Below, piece after piece: positions 30,818 to 33,310 of a stretch of DNA of 33,310 bases. Positions within the stretch are counted from its first letter, which is position 1; each line of letters begins with the position of its first letter. The notes under the pieces were generated by a model. It had not been told where the DNA came from. It ran no database searches and was given only the letters and a program-made list of their open reading frames with translations. A program made the position numbers and the translations under genes. This stretch comes from an uncultured Pelagibacteraceae bacterium (GTDB taxonomy: Bacteria; Pseudomonadota; Alphaproteobacteria; Pelagibacterales; Pelagibacteraceae). Location of the stretch: assembly GCA_902604545.1 (NCBI GenBank), contig CACKZG010000010.1, forward strand, positions 1-33,310. The letters are read 5' to 3'.

Positions 30818-31375
30818 AACTTTATCAAAATCTTTAAAGGATTTAAGGCTGCTTGTATTAATAAAATTTGTACTATTTTTAAGCCTTTTAACCATAAATT
30901 TTGCTCCAAACTGACCTTTAATATTTTTAAATTTTTTTATCAAAGAAATATCAAAACCAATGGGATTACCTAGTCTATTTTTATAATTTAATGCGTGGAC
31001 TAAAAATTTTTTAGTTTTTATAGATCTGCAAATTTTATTTATATCTGATAGTTTAACAAATGGCATATCTGACTGAGCTACAATAAAGCCATCGTCGTTT
31101 TTAGATACTTTTTTTAATCCCACTTTTATAGAAGAGGCCATTCCTCGTTTGTAATTTTTATTGTAGGTAAAAATAATCTTTTTATTTTTTTTTATAATTT
31201 TTTTTACTTCTTTAAATTGATGACCAAGAACTATAATAATTTTATTTGCTTTACTTTTTTTTAATACATTTAGTGAATAATTAATTAGAGGTTTTTTTTT
31301 ATATAACTTAATAAGTTTATTTTCTGATTTCATTCTTTGAGATAGGCCAGCAGCAAGTAATATAACTTTAATCAC
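30800..31375 (-). CDS. mocA: MocA-like molybdenum-cofactor cytidylyltransferase
   Basis: A 191-residue nucleotidyltransferase predicted to add CMP to molybdopterin to make the MCD form used by xanthine-oxidase-family enzymes such as CO dehydrogenase. It has the N-terminal nucleotide-binding LLAAGLSQRMKSENKL (6-21) and GHQFKEVKK. GMASSIKVGLKK and the metal-binding AQSDMPFV (about 99-106) follow. NRLGNPIGFD and GQFGAKF near the C-terminus are typical of MocA/CoxI-associated cytidylyltransferases. It is the last gene of the leftward cox-like operon, overlapping the xdhC-like gene by four bases. The protein is very lysine-rich. It is assigned MocA rather than MobA because of its neighbours and the SDMPFV motif. 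Confidence 0.85.
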   Translation of the reverse strand: MIKVILLAAGLSQRMKSENKLIKLYKKKPLINYSLNVLKKSKANKIIIVLGHQFKEVKKIIKKNKKIIFTYNKNYKRGMASSIKVGLKKVSKNDDGFIVAQSDMPFVKLSDINKICRSIKTKKFLVHALNYKNRLGNPIGFDISLIKKFKNIKGQFGAKFMVKRLKNSTNFINTSSLKSFKDFDKVSDFRN

Positions 31376-32052
31376 TTTTTATAAGTTTGTAATACTAATT
31401 GGGCTATAATAGATAAAGCAATTTCTGGAGCAGATTTACCACCGAGCTTAATACCAATTGGTCCGTGAATTGAATTAATTTCATCATTATTAAATCCAGC
31501 TTCGGCTAATCTTTGACATCTATTTTCGTGAGTTTTTTTACTGCCAAGTGCTCCAATATAATAAAATTTATTTTTTAATGCGTATTGCAAAGCAGGATCA
31601 TCTATTTTTGGATCATGTGTTAAAGCTATTAAGGCTGTACTTGAATTTGTTTCAATTTCTTCAAAAGCTTCTTTTGGCCATTTGTTAATAACTTTAATTT
31701 CAGGAAATCTTTGCTCAGATGCAAAATATCCTCTTGGATCTATGATACTAATTTCAAAATTTAAACTTTTTGCAAAATCAACTAAATATTGTGCAATATG
31801 CACAGCTCCAACAATAATTACTTTTATTGGTTTTATATAAGTTTCAACAAATATCTCTGAATTTTCTATAACGCCGTTTTTTTTTGATTTAAAAAAATTT
31901 TCTATTTCATCAGCATATTTTGAAAATTCTCCTTTTGGAGAAGTGCCAGGTAAATAAATTTCACTATCACCATTTTCTAAATTTGTAAGAATTGCAAACT
32001 CAGTTTTTGATGATTTTTTTTTTAATATTTCTTCAAGTGTTTTAATTTTCAT
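31372..32052 (-). CDS. XdhC/CoxI-family accessory protein, C-terminal-type (Rossmann) half
   Basis: The 226-residue protein is related to the C-terminal part of XdhC, which binds molybdopterin cofactor and helps insert it, sulfurated, into xanthine dehydrogenase-type enzymes. It has IIVGAVHIAQYLVDFAKSLN (74-93) and IDPRGYFASEQRFP. LIALTHDPKIDDPAL, YYIGALGSKKTHENR and IHGPIGIKLGGKSAPEIALSI are all XdhC Rossmann-domain landmarks. The N-terminal 70 residues form a separate region. Its start overlaps the stop of the preceding N-terminal-type gene by one base, so the two halves are made together but not fused. Confidence 0.88.
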   Translation of the reverse strand: MKIKTLEEILKKKSSKTEFAILTNLENGDSEIYLPGTSPKGEFSKYADEIENFFKSKKNGVIENSEIFVETYIKPIKVIIVGAVHIAQYLVDFAKSLNFEISIIDPRGYFASEQRFPEIKVINKWPKEAFEEIETNSSTALIALTHDPKIDDPALQYALKNKFYYIGALGSKKTHENRCQRLAEAGFNNDEINSIHGPIGIKLGGKSAPEIALSIIAQLVLQTYKK

Positions 32053-32381
32053 TAGTGTATCTGCTCAATATATACCGCTATCTCTCCGCCACATGCTAGA
32101 CCCACTTCCCACGCGCTCTCATTCGAAACTTTAAACTCTATTTTTTTACAAGGCTTGTTGTCTTTAATTAATGATAGACATTCGCTTACAACTGCAGACT
32201 CAACACATCCTCCAGAAACTGATCCTGAAAAATCTCCTTTTTCGTTCACAATCATTCTGCTACCAACTTGTCTAGGTGATGATCCCCAGGTTTGAATTAC
32301 TGTTGCTAAAACTACTTTTTGATTAGCGTTGATCCAATCTTGAGCTTCGTCTAATATTTTCTCATCAAATGAATTTTTCAT
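32052..32381 (-). CDS. XdhC/CoxI-family accessory protein, N-terminal-type half
   Basis: The 109-residue protein corresponds to the N-terminal XdhC/CoxI domain: VVLATVIQTWGSSPRQVGSRMIVN (23-46), FSGSVSGGCVESAVVSECL with the conserved GGCVE, and GLACGGEIAVYIE near the end. In many bacteria this domain is fused to the Rossmann part found in the next gene; here it is split, with a one-base overlap. It lies 21 bases downstream of the coxM-like gene in the leftward operon and should assist maturation of that molybdoenzyme. Confidence 0.88.
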   Translation of the reverse strand: MKNSFDEKILDEAQDWINANQKVVLATVIQTWGSSPRQVGSRMIVNEKGDFSGSVSGGCVESAVVSECLSLIKDNKPCKKIEFKVSNESAWEVGLACGGEIAVYIEQIH

Positions 32382-32402
32382 CTGATAAAATATAGTTTCT
32401 AC

Positions 32403-33188
32403 CTAACAAGCATCAACGGCTTTTTTAGCCTGAGTGACAACTAAACTAGCTCTAAATTCTGCAGAAGCATGCATATCAGTGTTCATTTCTGAACTATCTA
32501 GATCCATTCCATCTATTGAAGAAGAGGAAAAATTACCCGATAGAGCTTTCGACATTTCTTTATCATTATAAACACATGATTTTGCACCAGTAACTGCAAC
32601 GTTTACATCTCCTTTATGTTTAGCCACATATACTCCAACGATTGCATATCTAGATGCAGGATTAGGATGTTTTTGATAGCTAGATTTTTCTGGTATTTGA
32701 AATTCTATAGCTTCAATTAACTCACCCTTTTTTAAAGCTGTCTCAAACATTCCTTTAAAAAACTTTGCCGCTTCAATTTTTCTTTCGTTCGTATGTATTG
32801 TTGCGTTTAAAGCTATACATGCAGATGGATAATCAGCTGATGGATCGTTATTTGCAATTGAACCACCTATCGTTCCTCTATTTCTTACTTGTGGATCACC
32901 AATTCCTTCAGCCAAACTAGACAATGATGGAATTGCTTTTTTAACATCTTTAGAATTTGAAACTTCAACATGTTTAGTTGCAGCTCCTATTGTAACTGAT
33001 TTACCACTTACTTTTATACCACTTAATTTTTTAATATTTTTTATATCAATTAAATCTTTGTAAGTAGCCAATCCTAATTTCATTGAAGGAATAGTAGTCA
33101 TTCCTCCTGCTAGAAAAGCAGAACTAGATGAAGCAAGTTTAGATGCCTCTTTACTATCTTTTGCTGAATGATAATTAAAATCTTTCAT
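32403..33188 (-). CDS. coxM: Molybdenum hydroxylase FAD subunit, CoxM-like
   Basis: The 261-residue medium subunit of a CO-dehydrogenase/xanthine-oxidase-family enzyme binds FAD and passes electrons from the [2Fe-2S] subunit. FAD-binding motifs are AGGMTTI (27-33) and IGGSIANNDPSADYPSACIAL (107-127). IGDPQVRNRGTIGG lies between them, and SRYAIVGVYVA is near residue 180. A GGAGG Shine-Dalgarno sits just before the ATG. It follows the large-subunit gene by seven bases, and accessory xdhC/mocA genes follow it. The L-then-M order fits form II (S-L-M) enzymes, which are not all true CO oxidisers, so the substrate is uncertain. The small subunit is outside the window. Confidence 0.86.
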   Translation of the reverse strand: MKDFNYHSAKDSKEASKLASSSSAFLAGGMTTIPSMKLGLATYKDLIDIKNIKKLSGIKVSGKSVTIGAATKHVEVSNSKDVKKAIPSLSSLAEGIGDPQVRNRGTIGGSIANNDPSADYPSACIALNATIHTNERKIEAAKFFKGMFETALKKGELIEAIEFQIPEKSSYQKHPNPASRYAIVGVYVAKHKGDVNVAVTGAKSCVYNDKEMSKALSGNFSSSSIDGMDLDSSEMNTDMHASAEFRASLVVTQAKKAVDAC

Positions 33189-33195
33189 AAACCTC

Positions 33196-33310
33196 CTATG
33201 CTGCTTTTGCGTTAGATTTGTTTAGATTTTTACAAGCCTTCCACACTTTTTCAGCTGTAGCTGGCATAGTAACCTCTTGTCCACCTAAGGCATCAATTAC
33301 AGCATTCATC
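33196..33310 (-). CDS. Molybdenum hydroxylase large subunit, C-terminal end (CoxL-like, cut by window edge)
   Basis: The last 37 residues of a leftward gene end MNAVIDALGGQEVTMPATAEKVWKACKNL..., stop TAG at 33196-33198. DALxxxxVTMPATAEKVWxA is the usual C-terminus of CoxL/xanthine-dehydrogenase-like molybdopterin subunits. It is seven bases upstream of the coxM-like gene. The active-site motif that separates form I from form II lies outside the window, so whether the enzyme oxidises CO cannot be decided here. Confidence 0.72.
   Translation of the reverse strand, partial: MNAVIDALGGQEVTMPATAEKVWKACKNLNKSNAKAA

Noticed and set aside
1..33310. CRISPR arrays, insertion sequences, tRNA or rRNA genes, prophage genes
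   Set aside because: No regularly spaced direct repeats, no transposase or integrase-like protein and no cloverleaf or rRNA-like segments were seen; the window reads as chromosomal metabolism genes.

Overview
The window is very AT-rich, gene-dense DNA with little intergenic space: many neighbouring genes overlap by a single base (TAATG or TGATG) and no stretch over 300 bases lacks a gene. Lysine-rich proteins, streamlined operons, several high-affinity ABC importers, split molybdenum accessory genes and a CO-dehydrogenase-like operon point to a marine SAR11-type alphaproteobacterium (Pelagibacterales). That assignment is inference from gene content and composition; there is no rRNA or other phylogenetic marker in the window.

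Region 1 (1-8605) is a catabolic block. A cut-off Gfo/Idh/MocA oxidoreductase and iolD (trihydroxycyclohexane-dione hydrolase) run leftward. They diverge from an aldehyde dehydrogenase plus HpcH/HpaI aldolase pair. A MarR-like regulator and a DUF1907 protein (bacterial homologue of human C11orf54/PTD012, a zinc hydrolase) run leftward. They diverge from a PanE-like reductase followed by two Fe(II)/2-oxoglutarate oxygenase-type genes.

Region 2 (8608-19578) starts with a leftward Gfo/Idh + xylose-isomerase-like TIM-barrel pair. Diverging from it is a long operon: an ABC importer (binding protein, two permeases, a 63-residue two-helix membrane protein, two different ATPases), then separate dhaL and dhaK dihydroxyacetone-kinase subunits. 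A D-2-hydroxyacid dehydrogenase and an orphan pilin-like protein follow. The transporter layout resembles the rhizobial glycerol importer GlpSTPQUV, so a triose/polyol-type substrate feeding DhaKL is the best guess.

Region 3 (19579-25694) is an inositol module: iolE leftward, then rightward a second member of the Gfo/Idh subfamily seen in region 2, an iolG-like dehydrogenase, and a ribose/fructose/inositol-class ABC importer with a clear promoter. Importer, IolG, IolE and IolD give a coherent route from myo-inositol to 5-deoxyglucuronate; iolB, iolC, iolJ and iolA are not in the window. A PhyH-family oxygenase closes this region.

Region 4 (26682-33310) is molybdenum-cofactor metabolism: a GYD-domain gene, moaA-moaC-moaD-moaE, msrP-msrQ (periplasmic methionine-sulfoxide reductase), converging with a leftward molybdenum-hydroxylase operon (CoxL-like end, coxM, split xdhC, mocA).

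The most notable observations are: a 21-bp motif (TATATATA-N4-CTATACATA) with fixed spacing upstream of three catabolic promoters, suggesting one regulon; the DUF1907 gene in a sugar-acid/inositol context; the DhaL/DhaK pair with no DhaM or PTS partner beside a two-ATPase importer; a PanE-like enzyme that appears to lack key substrate asparagines; and a 24-bp hairpin that takes in the moaA start codon.
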